Shown: positions 32,516-44,110, counted from the first letter of the stretch. The stretch: 64,000 nt of DNA from Alisma plantago-aquatica (GCA_963693085.1 OY856413.1:104352801-104416800), one strand, 5' to 3'. Notes: generated from the sequence alone by a model not told the origin. Translations and numbers: made by a program.

Positions 32516-34466
32516 ATGACTTCACCTGTGAAGCAAGGATCAAGAGATGCTCCTTTCTGGACAAAGGAGAAATTACTAGCTGAACGAACAAATCTCCAAA
32601 GCATAGTTGACCAGTACAAAAAGACTGGACAGGTCCCAACACAAGTGAACCTGATTGACGTCATGAAAGACATAAAGCGAATCAACCGCTGCTTAGATGA
32701 AGAATCTTCTAAAGTGGAGGTAGAAGAGATTTCATCCGACGAGGCCTCAGAATACCAGCCTCCCCTGAGAAAGAATCACCCACTACAAAATCTAAGGGGA
32801 AGAGAATGGCTCAAGAATCCACAGCTGAGCCAGCACCTAAGAAGAGAGCCAGGAAGCAGGTTCACCCCGCCTCTGCAAGGGAACAAATCCTGGCAGGGTA
32901 CATCCCACCATCCACCACCACCACTACCACCCCTGCCACAATAACTGTTCCTATTTTTCCTCCCATCACCACCACAGCACCACCACCCGAAAACCTTCAT
33001 CTCCATAACATCACCTCCATCAGCCAACTCCTTAAACCAACCAAGTATGTCTGCCCCAGCATACTTATGAAGATGGGGATCTACCACAGAATCCTCACTC
33101 TTCTTGACAATTCAAACCTTTCCCGGCTCTGCTTTGTATCTGAATTTTCCTACACTGAGCCCACAACAGAATTCTTCACCTACTTCAACAAAGAAGTGGT
33201 GGACATCATGCATAGAGAAAGGGACGGTGGTGACCGCAGAATAATCACCAGAATATTTAACAACGAGGTGGTCATCACCGAAAATCTTCTGAATGAAATC
33301 TTTGTTGACAATCAAGACCAGCTGAAGAAAGCTAAGGCAGCTGGCACAGAACACCTCGGGTTCAACAAACATACCTTCTGGAAATCACTAACGGGGTTAC
33401 CAACCTTCGATGCAAGGACAAGCAAGGCCTCCAACATTCAGTCTGGCCTAGTGCGCACACTCCACAAAATCATCATCGGCGCACTCTTCCCCAGACCCGA
33501 AGGAGGAAATGTTCTTATATCCGACCTTTTTGTCCTCTGGTCAGTCCTAAAAGGAATGCCCATTAACATTGCACGACATATGCTGCTGAAGCTATCAGCC
33601 TTTCCCTCGGAAAATAAATTTGCATGGGAGGTCATATCACATCTATCATCAAATATCTTAAGATGGATAGACTTCTACCCAAATGCAACCCAATCAAGGG
33701 TGACATCCTTACCAACGAACAGACACTAAAGAATTCCCATATCTTAAAAGATAAGGATGGAAGGCTGCACTACGTGTTCTGCCCCACAAAATCTACTAGA
33801 ACCCTGCTCCCACTTCCAGAGCTTGCTGACTATGACAAGGACAAGCTCCTATTCACCGAGGACGAGATCGCCAAAATAATAGCCTCAGTCAAGGCCAAAG
33901 AAAAGAAAGCAAAGGCAGGGCAGGAAGAACTCAGTATAACTGCCCCGGCAGCTAAAACAACAAAACTTCTAGTCAAACGACCTTCCAGAAGGCTCGTAAA
34001 AGCACATGAGCTGTCGGGGAAACCTACATCAAAGCCTAACCCCGAACCTAAACCCCCCCTCCCAGAAGAACATATTACATCCTCATCACTAGACTCTTTT
34101 ATAATGAGTCTAAATGTTGAGCTCGCCACCACCTCTCCACCTTCCACCACCCCAATATCTACCACCCCACCACCATCAACCACCCTTCAATCATCCTCCA
34201 CACCACCTTCCTCTACCACCCCACCACCACCCCCACCCTTCTTCACTTTGGCCACCCCATTCTCCACCACAATGCCCGAATTATCCTCCTTCACATCCAC
34301 CGACTTTCCATCAACATTCTCGGATCCATTTCTCTCTCCGGGAATGCCACCACTTTTTCCACCCACCACCACCCCGACATCGCTGGTGACCCCATCTACA
34401 GTCACCACGCAATTTGCGGGTCCATCAACAGTGTCTTTTCCGCATGACACTACCATTCCACCCTGA
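32516..34466 (+). pseudogene. Athila accessory ORF, PF20167-like part
   Basis: Starts ATG at 32516 (MTSPVKQGSRD), changes frame near 32800 and again near 33625, and meets stops at 34464 and 34485. The N-terminal ~100 residues are charged. A Pro/Thr-rich linker (about 32880-32990) leads to a globular domain (about 33000-33700) with VSEFSYTEPTTEFFTYFNKE, then VLISDLFVLWSVLKGMPINI. Its order and residues parallel the intact ORF at 5240-6622, so I call it PF20167-like. A basic stretch (KRPSRRLVK) and a long Pro/Thr/Ser-rich tail (34100-34460) follow. The reading continues into the next segment without any sign of an intron. Confidence 0.72.
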
Positions 34467-36370
34467 CCCCAGCCGCCTCACTCTTAATTTACTGGGGTCC
34501 CTTATACTAACGTCGGTGCGGAATTCGGACGTCAATTCGACACCATCCAAAACCTCCTCACCGACCCATCTAACATTTTAAATTCTATTTTTTCATGTGT
34601 GCAGGGTCTAACACAACAGGTTGCCCAGATTCGCGAGCAGAACCGCGCCATGCCAGGCATCCTCCAAGGAATCCAACAACGTCAAGATTCAGTGGCCAAG
34701 CAAGTCGACCACATCGACGGCCACTGCAACAACTTGCCCGAGTTGATCCATGGAGTACAACGCCAGCATGAAGTGTTGGCAAAGCAAGTCGATAGGATTT
34801 CTACGCAGACTCTACCTCTGCCAGAAACCCTCCGCGAGCTGCAGCAGCAACAACAAGCTTTCAGCACGCGCCTGGACGACATCACCACCACCCTCACGCA
34901 ACTACATAATCGCCAGGAGGAGTCGTCAAATAATGAGCTTATTCAGCTAAGAGCTCAAGTAATCGATCTCACAGCACGACTCCTCTCGGCCGAACAACGT
35001 TATTCTGATATAAAAGAAACCCACGAAGCACTGCTCGAAACACACGAGCACGTGCAAGTGGCATATGATGAACTCCAATCCATCCATCGTCTGTGCAAGA
35101 AGAAAGAACAAAAGAAGACAACTAATGACGATGAAGATGATGCTGATGACGGGGAAGATTCTGACTCCTCCACTGACTCAAACAATAGTTCCTCCTCAGC
35201 TGATGACTCCGACAAGCCAGATGATGCTGGGGTAGGCCCCAGCCAAGGAGCAGAACCAAAACAACAGCAAGATCACCAAACTGGTGATAAAGATCACAAA
35301 TCCCCTGCTCATACAGAGAATGTCAACATATACTTCGGGGATCAATTTCTCAACTTTTCTGCGGGATCTCTGGGGGAGGCTGCCAAAGAAGTGGCTTTTG
35401 CTGAGTTCGAAAAATGTATTCAGGGAACCAGCAGCACTATACCAGCCACAACAGCCCAGCAAATCTCTGCACCCGAACCGCCAGTTCCTAAACTTGAAGA
35501 ATCAGAAAGAGTATGCCTAGACACTGATGACGATTTAGACACTCCTTCAGATTCTAATAAATATTACGAGCTGCAGCAGTACATGGACAACATAGAACAA
35601 ACTTCTTCCCCCACACCGCAAGAGCTACCTCCACCGCCACATCTACCTAACAAAATGCACGATTTAGATATGGCGGCCATCTCTACCTTAGACGCACAGG
35701 ATATCTTCATCCTCAACACTATAGTACATGATGCCAAAGCAGGGGAGGATGTCATATATCAAAACACGAAGACCAAACACAATATGACGCGTGAAGACTT
35801 CCGTTCCTTACTTCGACCCCAGTCGCCGGTGAAGATGGCAATGTTTCATACTCTCCTTGCCAACTCTATCGAGATCTACAAAAGCTCTCGGCGTCAGCAA
35901 CCGGTTCTCAACGCCTCACCCACACTAGGATTGTGCTTACTGTACAAAGAGTTCCAGCACAAATCCATTACAAGGTTGCACAGGGGGATCGCAAGAAAAG
36001 CGAGATACATAACCGTGCCTTTCCAAGTTTGTAAACACTGGTTGCTCATGATTGTGGACACTGTCGCCCGCGACGCCAAAGTGTACAATTTCTGTGACAG
36101 TGACTTAAAGGCCGGGATAATCAATTTTGTTGGAATCAAAGCCGGGGAGGTGAGATGCATCCATTTCCGGCTGCTAAAGCTCATATGGGTCGCGTGCCCT
36201 TCTCTCCGCCAGGACTGGAGCTCCCCCTGGTTCAAAATATTTAACCCACAAGTCCAAGCCGCTGAAGGTTCCTGGGACAGCGCTTTTTACGTCATCAGGC
36301 ACATCCTAGTGCTAAACCAGCAGGTCCCTTTCGCTGAACTCGTTAATGACGATACCACTCCCTGCGAGGA
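34467..36370 (+). pseudogene. Coiled coil plus inactive C48-like domain
   Basis: In frame with the previous segment after two stops. Coding-like sequence already begins at about 34488 (GVPYTNVGAEFGRQFD), so the GTG at 34599 is not a true start. A Gln-rich coiled coil (34599-35100) with repeats of QQ..V..QVD is followed by a Lys patch, an acidic Asp/Ser tract (35125-35220), and then a C48-type region (about 35780-36340). That region keeps the His (CKHWLLMIVD), the Asp (YNFCDSD) and a Gln-containing stretch (FNPQVQ), but has WDSAF where Ulp1/SENP proteases have DCG, so Ser replaces the nucleophile Cys and Ala the Gly. Protease activity is unlikely; binding to SUMO or a SUMO-like partner is possible but unproven. 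The frame shifts near 36370. Confidence 0.72.
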
Positions 36371-36379
36371 CGTTACGCC

Positions 36380-36727
36380 ATGGAGCTTATCTGCGACAGA
36401 AGATTCTTCAACGACCCTACCATGGCGGAAGACGACGTCCCTCGTTATCTCTTTTCATCTATTCAACGTCCGCAGTGGAGACCTTTCAGACAAACCCTAG
36501 CGGCGTTGACAAAAGAAAAACACCCATCCAATGTCACCAAGCAAAGCCAATGGAATCCTTCCATCTTCGATCTGGCTCCAGATAAAGGTGACATTGATCT
36601 GATATCAGGGGTAGCCATCAAAACATCTTCATCACATATGGTACCCCAATCTGCCATTGAACCTTCATTTCCCGATTTCGATCCGGAAGCTTGCAAAACT
36701 CTTTCAGATAACGAGCTCTGACTAATA
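36380..36727 (+). pseudogene. Linker between the two C48 domains
   Basis: After a frame change near 36370 the reading continues (CDRRFFNDPTMAEDDVPRYL ... DLAPDKGDIDLIS ... ACKTLSDNEL) to a TGA at 36719. The same frame then carries the second C48 domain, so these are parts of one former polypeptide. No motif beyond this is recognised. Confidence 0.6.
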
Positions 36728-37426
36728 ATGTCACGGCTATATGCTGAAAAAGACGAGATGGTATATATTGACGGGGATATATTGGTTATGGCAGATGCCC
36801 TCCGTGAGACCTTACAGTTCAAGGGTTCCATGTCTGTAAGTGTAATGACTGCTTATCATTACTTGCTTGCACGGAATCACAACACGGTCTATATGGTGTC
36901 AGCTTACATGAAGGATGATCTTCTCGGGCTGAAGAACTTCGGAACAAAGGAGTCAACCATCTCTTATCTCCAACATACAACTCCGAAGTTCATCATGTTA
37001 CCTTTCCTTCATCAAGAGCACTGGATGTTACTGGCAACCAATCTTCACGAAGGAACAACAATAATCTACAACAGTTCCGACAGCCAGTATGATCCAAAAC
37101 GGAAAGCATACACTACAACTCCAAAGACACCAATGGAGGAGGTGGCGAAGGAGTGTGCTGACAAATTACACGATCTTTTGGGTCAGCACACACGGTCATA
37201 TGACAGAGATCACTTCAAATCACCAGCCTTCTGCCACAGGTGCCCCCAACAAATCAGAGAATCAAATGACTGCGGCTTCCACGTCCTCTACTGGATGTAT
37301 ACAATTCTGGCCCTTCACAATCCGGTAGAGGACATGATAGAGGTGGATTACCATGCACTACGGGGAAAGTTCGCAGCCAACTTACTCAGAACACATGCGG
37401 CAAATAAAGGATTAACCGAAGCCTGA
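36728..37426 (+). CDS. C48 (Ulp1/SENP-like) protease domain, residues intact
   Basis: An open 232-codon frame. Numbered from the ATG: His98 (HQEHWMLL), Asp118 (YNSSDSQ), Gln174/175 (CPQQ) and Cys182 (NDCGFHVLYWM) give the C48 set His-Asp-Gln-Cys with normal spacing. This family cleaves SUMO or related modifiers from proteins. The in-frame stop nine bases upstream means it was once the C-terminus of the long accessory polyprotein. C48 genes are known to be carried by Mutator-like elements in plants (Kaonashi-type); here the carrier is a gypsy element. There is no stop before 37424. Whether it is translated alone is unknown. Confidence 0.85.
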   Translation: MSRLYAEKDEMVYIDGDILVMADALRETLQFKGSMSVSVMTAYHYLLARNHNTVYMVSAYMKDDLLGLKNFGTKESTISYLQHTTPKFIMLPFLHQEHWMLLATNLHEGTTIIYNSSDSQYDPKRKAYTTTPKTPMEEVAKECADKLHDLLGQHTRSYDRDHFKSPAFCHRCPQQIRESNDCGFHVLYWMYTILALHNPVEDMIEVDYHALRGKFAANLLRTHAANKGLTEA

Positions 37427-38612
37427 ATGCCCTTGTCCATGCATTTCTCAACCTATCACTTTGACACTCTGTGGACAGAGTGCGTGATAAGTTAGGGGGG
37501 AGTGCATTGGACAAGGGTGAGGTATCATTCTGCTTCAACCCTTCTATTTTTTCGCATATCAATTTTCAAACTTTCTGTCCATATTTAGACTTTTTCCAGT
37601 AATTTTTTTTCAATAAAATAACTTTTAATTATAACTTTCATCCTGGAAAGAATCACCTTAGCTAAGTTAGAGATAAAGTAGTCCTCATATAAATAATAAG
37701 ATTAGCATACAGGCATGAAATGGCGAATTCATAAATTTCATTCACTATTGGTTTCTATACTTTTACTTCAATTCTATCTCAGACTCTTCACAGGTCAACT
37801 TCAGGGCCAAAGCGAACCGAAAACTCTCAAAGTCAAGAGGGAAATCAGGGAAATCCAAAATCAAGAAATCTCACGAGTGGACCACCAATTAAAAATAAGT
37901 GCATGTCAGGAACCCTAAGAACGGTTTTCTTCTTTCAATAAAGAGGCTTGGCCGCCCAATCAAAAACCACAAAACCCACTTCCTAAGCCTGCGAGTTTCG
38001 AATAAAAGCCAGAGTGTTGAATAAAAAAGCATGAGAGTTGTGCCACGCATAAGGACCTATATGAAGAGCCAACAAAGATCTCACCCGGCCGGTACATATA
38101 GCTGCCCTCATGAAGGAAGATGTGTCGTGCCCGGTAAAGAGATCCTAAGGTTTCCTAATATATGAAAAGGCTGATAAAAGAGCTCACCCGGCTGGTACAT
38201 TCAGTTGCCCTCATGAAGGCAGATGTGTCGTGCCCGGTAGTGAGTCTCTAAAAATCATAGACAAGCCCTTCCCCACTTGAAGGGGGAGCTACACAATAAG
38301 CCTTTTAAGCCAGCCCTCATACCCACTCTAGCTACCAATAGGTTTCTCTAAAGAAGTATAAAACTGATTAGAGTCGATGACATGCACATAAAAAGAAACG
38401 TGGTCCCAATGCGAGATTCACAATATAAAAGGAACCTGAGATCCATGCAACTTTTGATACTCGAAAGAGTTAGTGTAAGCAGAAGCCCTGATAAGACCTC
38501 GGTAGATCTCTGACCTAGAATTGAAGCAAGAGTATGGAAACCCTAATTAAATAAAATCGCCTCGCCATTACATGCCTTGGCTCTATCTAACTTGAGGACA
38601 AGCTAGACTCTA
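37427..38612 (+). other. Non-coding Athila 3' region with direct repeat
   Basis: No gene is visible. Two imperfect copies of a ~75-bp unit (about 38077-38145 and 38178-38245) share CTCACCCGGC, TGCCCTCATGAAGG and GATGTGTCGTGCCCGGTA. A polypurine-like motif sits at 37489-37504. CTTGAGGACAAGC (38592) is the signature that precedes the polypurine tract in this group. Confidence 0.7.
37489..37504 (+). other. Upstream polypurine-like motif
   Basis: AAGTTAGGGGGGAGTG is almost the same as the true tract (AAGTTAGGGGGGG, 38612-38624), 1.1 kb upstream of it and 65 bp after the accessory stop codon. It could be a second plus-strand primer or the relic of a duplicated end. Confidence 0.55.
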
Positions 38613-38624
38613 AGTTAGGGGGGG
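38613..38624 (+). other. Polypurine tract of the Athila element
   Basis: AGTTAGGGGGGG directly abuts the TG of the 3' LTR. It is the plus-strand primer. Confidence 0.88.
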
Positions 38625-40335
38625 TGATAACCTCCCATTTTGTGACGTTATTTTATTAGTTATCTTTAATTTTCCATACTCTTTCTTAGATAAACTAGAT
38701 AGAATCATTAAACTTTTTTACTTTATTGCAGATACACCAATAAACTAACTTTTCTTATTTTTTCATTTCAGAAAACACAAAAAAAAATTACAAAGACCCC
38801 TCACGGTCCCAAGACCGCGAGAAGACCTCATGGTCCCAAGACCGCGAGGAGACCCCTCACGGTCCCAAGACCGCGAGAAGACCCCACGGTCCCAAGACCG
38901 CGAGAAGACCCCACGGTCCCAAGACCGCGAGGAGACCTCACGGTCCCAAGATCGCGAGGAGACCTCACGGTCCCAAGACCGCGAGGAGGCCTCACGGTCC
39001 CAAGACCGCGAGAAGGCCTCGCGGTCCCAAGACCGTGAGAATACCTCGCGGTCCCAAGACCGTGAGAAGGCCACGCGGTCCCAAGACCGCGAGAGGCCAA
39101 ACGGTCTCTAGACCGTTTGGACTCAACTTGAGCCTATAAATAGGACCTCAAGGGTCACTTCAAAGGGATCGAATCTCAGACGTCTAGAGGCTGCCTCTCT
39201 AGCTCCAGAGCACTTTTGTCTTCCATCCACTGCCCCAAGGCTGCCAGTTTGAGATCCGCGTTCCATCACCAAGCTATCTTCTCTCTCCTCTCAACAGCAA
39301 AGAAGGTGGGAAGAGAAGATCCATCATCAAGTCAACCACGAAGTGCGAAGATCGTTGCTCTCTTCACCAAGGGTTCAACTTTCCCTCCTCCGTGGAGATG
39401 ACGTTCTTTCTCTCTCTTCTCGCCTCCTTCTTTGTCCTTGACATGAGCGAGTAGTTTCATTCACTAGGGTGCAGGGAGTAGCCCCGCTACCCATGTTTTC
39501 ATTTCATGCAATGTAATTCAATAATTTGTAATAGAGATACTCTTCTTTTCAGTTCAACATCAATTGTTTAATGAATGTTGGTTGCCTGATCATCAACTTG
39601 TGTTACTTATTATCTTTTGGTATGAATTGTCTATGTTTGTACCCTTAGATCTGAATATCGATTGAATGTTGGTCTTAGATGTATGTAGTCACCATATGTC
39701 TGTTTCGGTATCTAGGAGTGCTTTCATGAGTGGAGTAAACTCACCCCCATCAATGCACTTTCATACTATGAAATGGAATCAGTTGACGTATGGAAGTGCA
39801 ATCTTGGTAAGGTCGAGGAACACATTTCATGAAGGAGTAATGCAAAGCATGTGACCATTCATTATGGTATGGCTGGCGTTGCAATACTCCACACTTCTCG
39901 TAGCTAGTTATCCGAAAGGAAGCTAGGACTACAAGATACTAACTGATTTGACTCTCTTTGCAGGTTGTTTTATTATGTTGCATGTCTTGATCCATGTGTA
40001 GTGGTGTGAAACCCGATAACACCCTAGTGGCTTCTAATCATTGTTTACAACCTTAATCTCTACTTTCTTGCTTTACTTTCCTTGCACTTAGTTTAAAACC
40101 AAATCAAACTTTCGATCTAAGTATCAACTGTTAAGTAGTTAAGTTCAACTAAAAATGTTTTCCATCTTGATTTCATCAAGACCGTTGTCCCGAGGATTCG
40201 ACCCTTAACTATACTACGATAAGACTTCTGCGTGTCTTAGTACACGTGGGTGGAGTTCTTACCATAGTACTAGCAAGGCTAAACCTAGGGATTCATCATC
40301 TCTAGGATTTTTAGTGGTGTTGCAAAACTCCATCA
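38625..40335 (+). repeat. 3' LTR of the Athila element
   Basis: 1711 bp, nearly identical to 23864-25626, with 11 array units (from 38802) and its own TATA box at 39135-39142. It is preceded by the polypurine tract and followed by the target duplication. Confidence 0.94.
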
Positions 40336-40340
40336 AACAT

Positions 40341-40680
40341 CAACTAGATTAACATCTACAATGGAAGTGATTGGTGGAGCTTCAAGTGTTAGAGTTGGTT
40401 CTACTTGATTGAAGATGATATAATCATCATCATTATCATCGATTAAAATCATCCTTAGCCTCTCTAGTTTCAGATTAAAAAATGGTGGCGCAGAATTGGC
40501 ATTCGGCGAGCGTCGCATACACAATTAATATGACAGTTAATATCGAGTCTAGAAAAAATGGACTGCCAGAATGGAAACTCGGAAGAAAGAGGAGTAGCAT
40601 TTCTAGAATGTTACTCAGAAGGAATTTTTTTAAAAAAAAATTTCAAAAATTTTATTGGGGGTTTGAGAAAACAATCTGTT
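40341..40680 (-). other. Leader of the older Athila-like element
   Basis: DNA between the Athila insertion and the minus-strand primer site at 40681. It is non-coding apart from a chance 63-codon frame. It was adjacent to 23858 before the insertion. Confidence 0.55.
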
Positions 40681-40699
40681 ATCCCCGGCAATGGTGCCA
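40681..40699 (-). other. Primer-binding site, Athila type, minus strand
   Basis: On the minus strand this reads TGGCACCATTGCCGGGGAT, the Athila-type site with two changes. It shows that LTR C to its right is a 5' LTR in minus orientation. Confidence 0.85.
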
Positions 40700-40709
40700 A
40701 AATTTTTAA

Positions 40710-42422
40710 TGCATCAAAGTGCACTACAATCATTAAGATAATTATCCTATAGTATAATCATTTTTCTACTCTCCGATTAAGGCTAGTATAGAAAGGGTCG
40801 ATCCCAAAGGACAACATTTTTTAGTTTGTAAGCTTTAATCCCAAAGGTTTGAAGAACTTTTTATTTCTTTTTGGTATTTTTGTTTTTATAACAGAAAGTA
40901 AAGATCGGATTTGGGGTAGGGGTGGTTATCACCAAAGCGGAAAGAAAAAATATAAGAACTAGTTTGCACTAAACAAGAAATAATTTTCCCTGTCACAAGG
41001 AAAATTGAGATGATTGTTAGCACAAGTAAATTAATATGAAAGAAGGACCAGAACGTAAAGAGGGCAGTTCAAAACACAAGAATAAATTAAGAGATGGAGA
41101 ATCGAGGCTTTAGGGGTTTTCACCATCTTAGCCTAGATGAGAGTAGACTAATCCTTTAAAATGACAATTATGATGAAGGCATGTGAAGTAATAAAAATCC
41201 ACAAAAGATGGACGCTACAAGAGCCCATCGGTCCTGGTGCTTATGTTTCTTAGTCCATCATCCCAATAGAGGAAGATCCATGGTTGTTTCAAAACCCCTA
41301 TGTGATTGATTCTATTGTTCTAAATCCAGATTCCATGGTCATATCCATCCTGATTAACATGTGATCAAACCAATTAATTACTTTGATAGATCAACTGTAA
41401 TTAGAACCAAAAGCCATCTAGAAGTATTTCTAAAGGTTTAATCCATTTAAGCCATGGCTAAGGGGCTATTCCCCTTGCCTCGATAGAGAACTACTCACTC
41501 ATGCTTGTGAAAAAAGGGGAGACAGAGGAAAGAAGCATGCTAGCCATAGTCTAGACTTATCAAAGGATTAGTTCCTTAGGCTAGAGATAATGAAATGGCC
41601 GACACTTAATTCCTTGCTCCAGTCCACTTAAGAAGAAGAGGAAGAACAAACTAGATCTAAAACTAGCAAGGTAGAAGATAAACAATTGAAGGAAACACTT
41701 AGCTTGCAAAAACTAATCTTTATTGATGAATAAAACACAACAACATAAGAACCCAAGAAATATTGCTTGGAAATCCCATACAAAGATGATACAAAAGATT
41801 ATCTTGGGAGGAGGAAGTGCCCCTCCTTTTATAGGAGAAGGAGGGGAGCTTTACAATTAGGGTTGTGGGCAAAAAGGGGCTGGCGGCTGCTGATTTGAAC
41901 TGGCTGCGCACTGCCAACTGATCTGTCGGTGAGCGAACCAGTCGGTTGGAGGTCTGGCAAGGGCGGGAGTCAGGGCAGTAGTTGGTAACCCTAGATCTCG
42001 GGAGGCGGTGCTTCTTGACCGACTCAGTTTGGGAGGGAAAACTCCCACTTTAGCCCTAAAACAATCGTTTGAGATTCAAGGGGTGCGCAATCAAAATGAA
42101 ATATCTAGACTAGGGTCGGCGGCAGGGCAGTACCAACCAATTGATCAGAACAAGTGAGTCGAGCATCTGGATCATGTGAGATACTTAGCTGGAATGACAG
42201 AGCCACTCATCTAGATTGGCTGAGACGATTGGATGATCAGCTGAACCGCTCGTCTGGTCTTCTAAGTCTGTAAGAAATTCATAATTTTGGGTGATATTTA
42301 AGTTAAATTGTGATAAAAGGAAGCAAATAGAAAATTGTTTCTTTTTAGGGGATAAAGATAAAAATTTCAATGTGACATAACTAAAAAGGTTGTGAAAATA
42401 GGTGCTAAATTAGCACGTATCA
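40710..42422 (-). repeat. LTR C, full 5' LTR of an Athila-like element
   Basis: 1713 bp. On the minus strand it starts TGATACGTGC (42422) and ends TTTGATGCA next to the primer site. It is closest to LTR A and less similar to LTR B. TATAAAAG on the minus strand lies at 41826-41833, with palindromic motifs such as CAGTCGGTTGG at 41900-41960 upstream of it. Confidence 0.8.
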
Positions 42423-44104
42423 TGTGTCAAGGGTTGCTAATTGACATATCAAATTAGAATGTCGATGATAATACGACCAAGACATCTGGTACTTTAAGCA
42501 CCTCTTCTTCAACATAACATATGCCAGAGTTTCAAGAGGCATGTGATGAACTGGTTTTTAGTTTCTTTTCATAGGCTATTTTTTGGGCATTAATTGCATA
42601 TATGTTCACTTTGAGATAGTTTTATGCATTGTTTTGTATCATTAGCCTCTGAATCATTATTGCAATAAGTATTCAAAATTTGTACTTGATCATGCTAATT
42701 TATTATCTATACTTCAGACTTCTGTCATTTTCCCCCTCTCTTAGGTGATTTGAGCATTGAATGCACAACTCAGTCCTACCATCTCAAGCATCAATGGTAC
42801 TGACAGATCCTGAATTTACAACAGGAAAAGAGGGAAAACTATGTGCTATAAAGAAGACTCTAGATACTATTGAGAGAGGCGATGGTGTTACTGAAGTCAG
42901 TATCCAATGCTACCAACTCACGATCTGGGGAGCATCAAAACTCAAGATTTATTGTCTTGGTGCCACTGACTCTCCTTCCTATGGTATTGACTTCAACATA
43001 CAAACCTGTACAATAAGAAACTCAGTGGTATTGAAACTCATGTCGGTAGTACCAAAATAGTTTGAGCAGACACATATTGACCGACAACTCAGTGCCACTA
43101 AAACCCCATCGGTGGTATCGACATTGCTTAGCAAATCTAAGTCAGATTTCATGAGGGCAAAAGCCTCCTTTATGACCTAAGGAGTGCAGCCAAAAATAAT
43201 AGATCATGTCATTGTAGAGCAGAAAGTTGAGACAGGAGAAGACAATCACATAACCACTAGTCGGGCGTTCCATTGACATCTGGAGGAAAGATTTGTAGCT
43301 GAAAACCTATATATTATAGTGTTCATAAGAAGGGATCACTAAGACGATGTCTTCAACAATGTTTACAATAGATATATTACATTTAGCATGTTTTCTTCTT
43401 CCCCCTCTTGCTTTATAATGATGATAGTCATGTAGGGCTAAACACCTTATTTCTTAGGATCGAGGAGTAAGCTAATGTTGCATTGTATTTGAATTCTTTG
43501 AAAAGTAATTTATTTCCCTTATTCTATACGTGAATCTATCATCTCTTAATTTATTTGTTTATACTTGATCAACATAGTAAAAGTAATAGAACACTAATTT
43601 CTTTAAAAGAGTGATAAGGAGTCAGGTAGATCATAGATTCACATAGCCTATATTTCTCTTCAGGAGAAGGCTTACAGTTATGAAAGAATAACTTAGAGAA
43701 TTTAATCATGTACCTAGACTAATTGCTAAACTGCTACTTGAGTAGGGTTTGTATTTGTATATGTAGTGCATTATTATATGGGAACAAGTAACACTTGTTA
43801 TGGGTCTTTAGTCCAGAGTAAGGGGGAATGGTTACTAATAGAAAAGGAATTTGAGTATATTGTATGTCATGGTGAAATAACATGTCCCAAGGAATCCATC
43901 CATTATTGATCACAACCATCTTAATTAATATTTAAATCTTGCTTTTAGTTAAATAAACAATTAACCAACTCTTTGATAGGTCGATCTGATTTTATCTCAA
44001 TAAGTATTAGTCTTTTGTGAACATTTCCCTGAGTTCAACACTCAAGCCTTGTTGGAATATATTATACAACACACTTTTGTTTTACACGTAGTTTAAGCGT
44101 GTCA
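42423..44104 (+). repeat. Probable 5' LTR of element D
   Basis: Non-coding sequence ending GTGTCA at 44104, a few bases before the decayed primer site. The left boundary is uncertain. It contains a cluster of GGTAGTACC / CGGTGGTATCGAC-type motifs (42770-43140) that also occur at 49915-50670. Confidence 0.5.
42770..43316 (+). promoter_or_regulatory. LTR repeat cluster and TATA of element D
   Basis: Degenerate copies of GGTACTGACAG, GTCGGTAGTACCA and ATCGGTGGTATCGAC are followed by an AT-rich CTATATATTATAG at 43307-43319. It matches in type the cluster and TATA box near 50 kb. Confidence 0.4.
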
Positions 44105-44110
44105 AGTTTT

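Larger units (their letters stand above)
23864..40335 (+). mobile_element. Complete Athila-type Ty3/gypsy retrotransposon
   Basis: A 16,472-bp element: 5' LTR, Asp-tRNA-type primer site, gag-pol in one frame, a 4.9-kb post-pol accessory region with its own likely promoter, non-coding 3' region, polypurine tract and 3' LTR. The Athila clade is indicated by the primer-binding site, the DLGAS protease, the FMDD polymerase box, the absence of a chromodomain and the large post-pol region. The LTRs differ at about 14 positions outside their array, mostly transitions, so insertion is recent. Stops in gag, a 1-bp loss in integrase and breaks in the accessory region mean this copy is not autonomous now. 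Confidence 0.93.

Noticed and set aside
34599..34601. Start of an ORF at 34599
   Set aside because: The codon is GTG, and coding-like sequence lies upstream in frame; it is an interior point of a longer polyprotein.
34467..34604. Possible intron ending TGTGTGCAG at 34604
   Set aside because: The frame continues through it with coding-like sequence in the same phase as the coiled coil, broken only by two stops.
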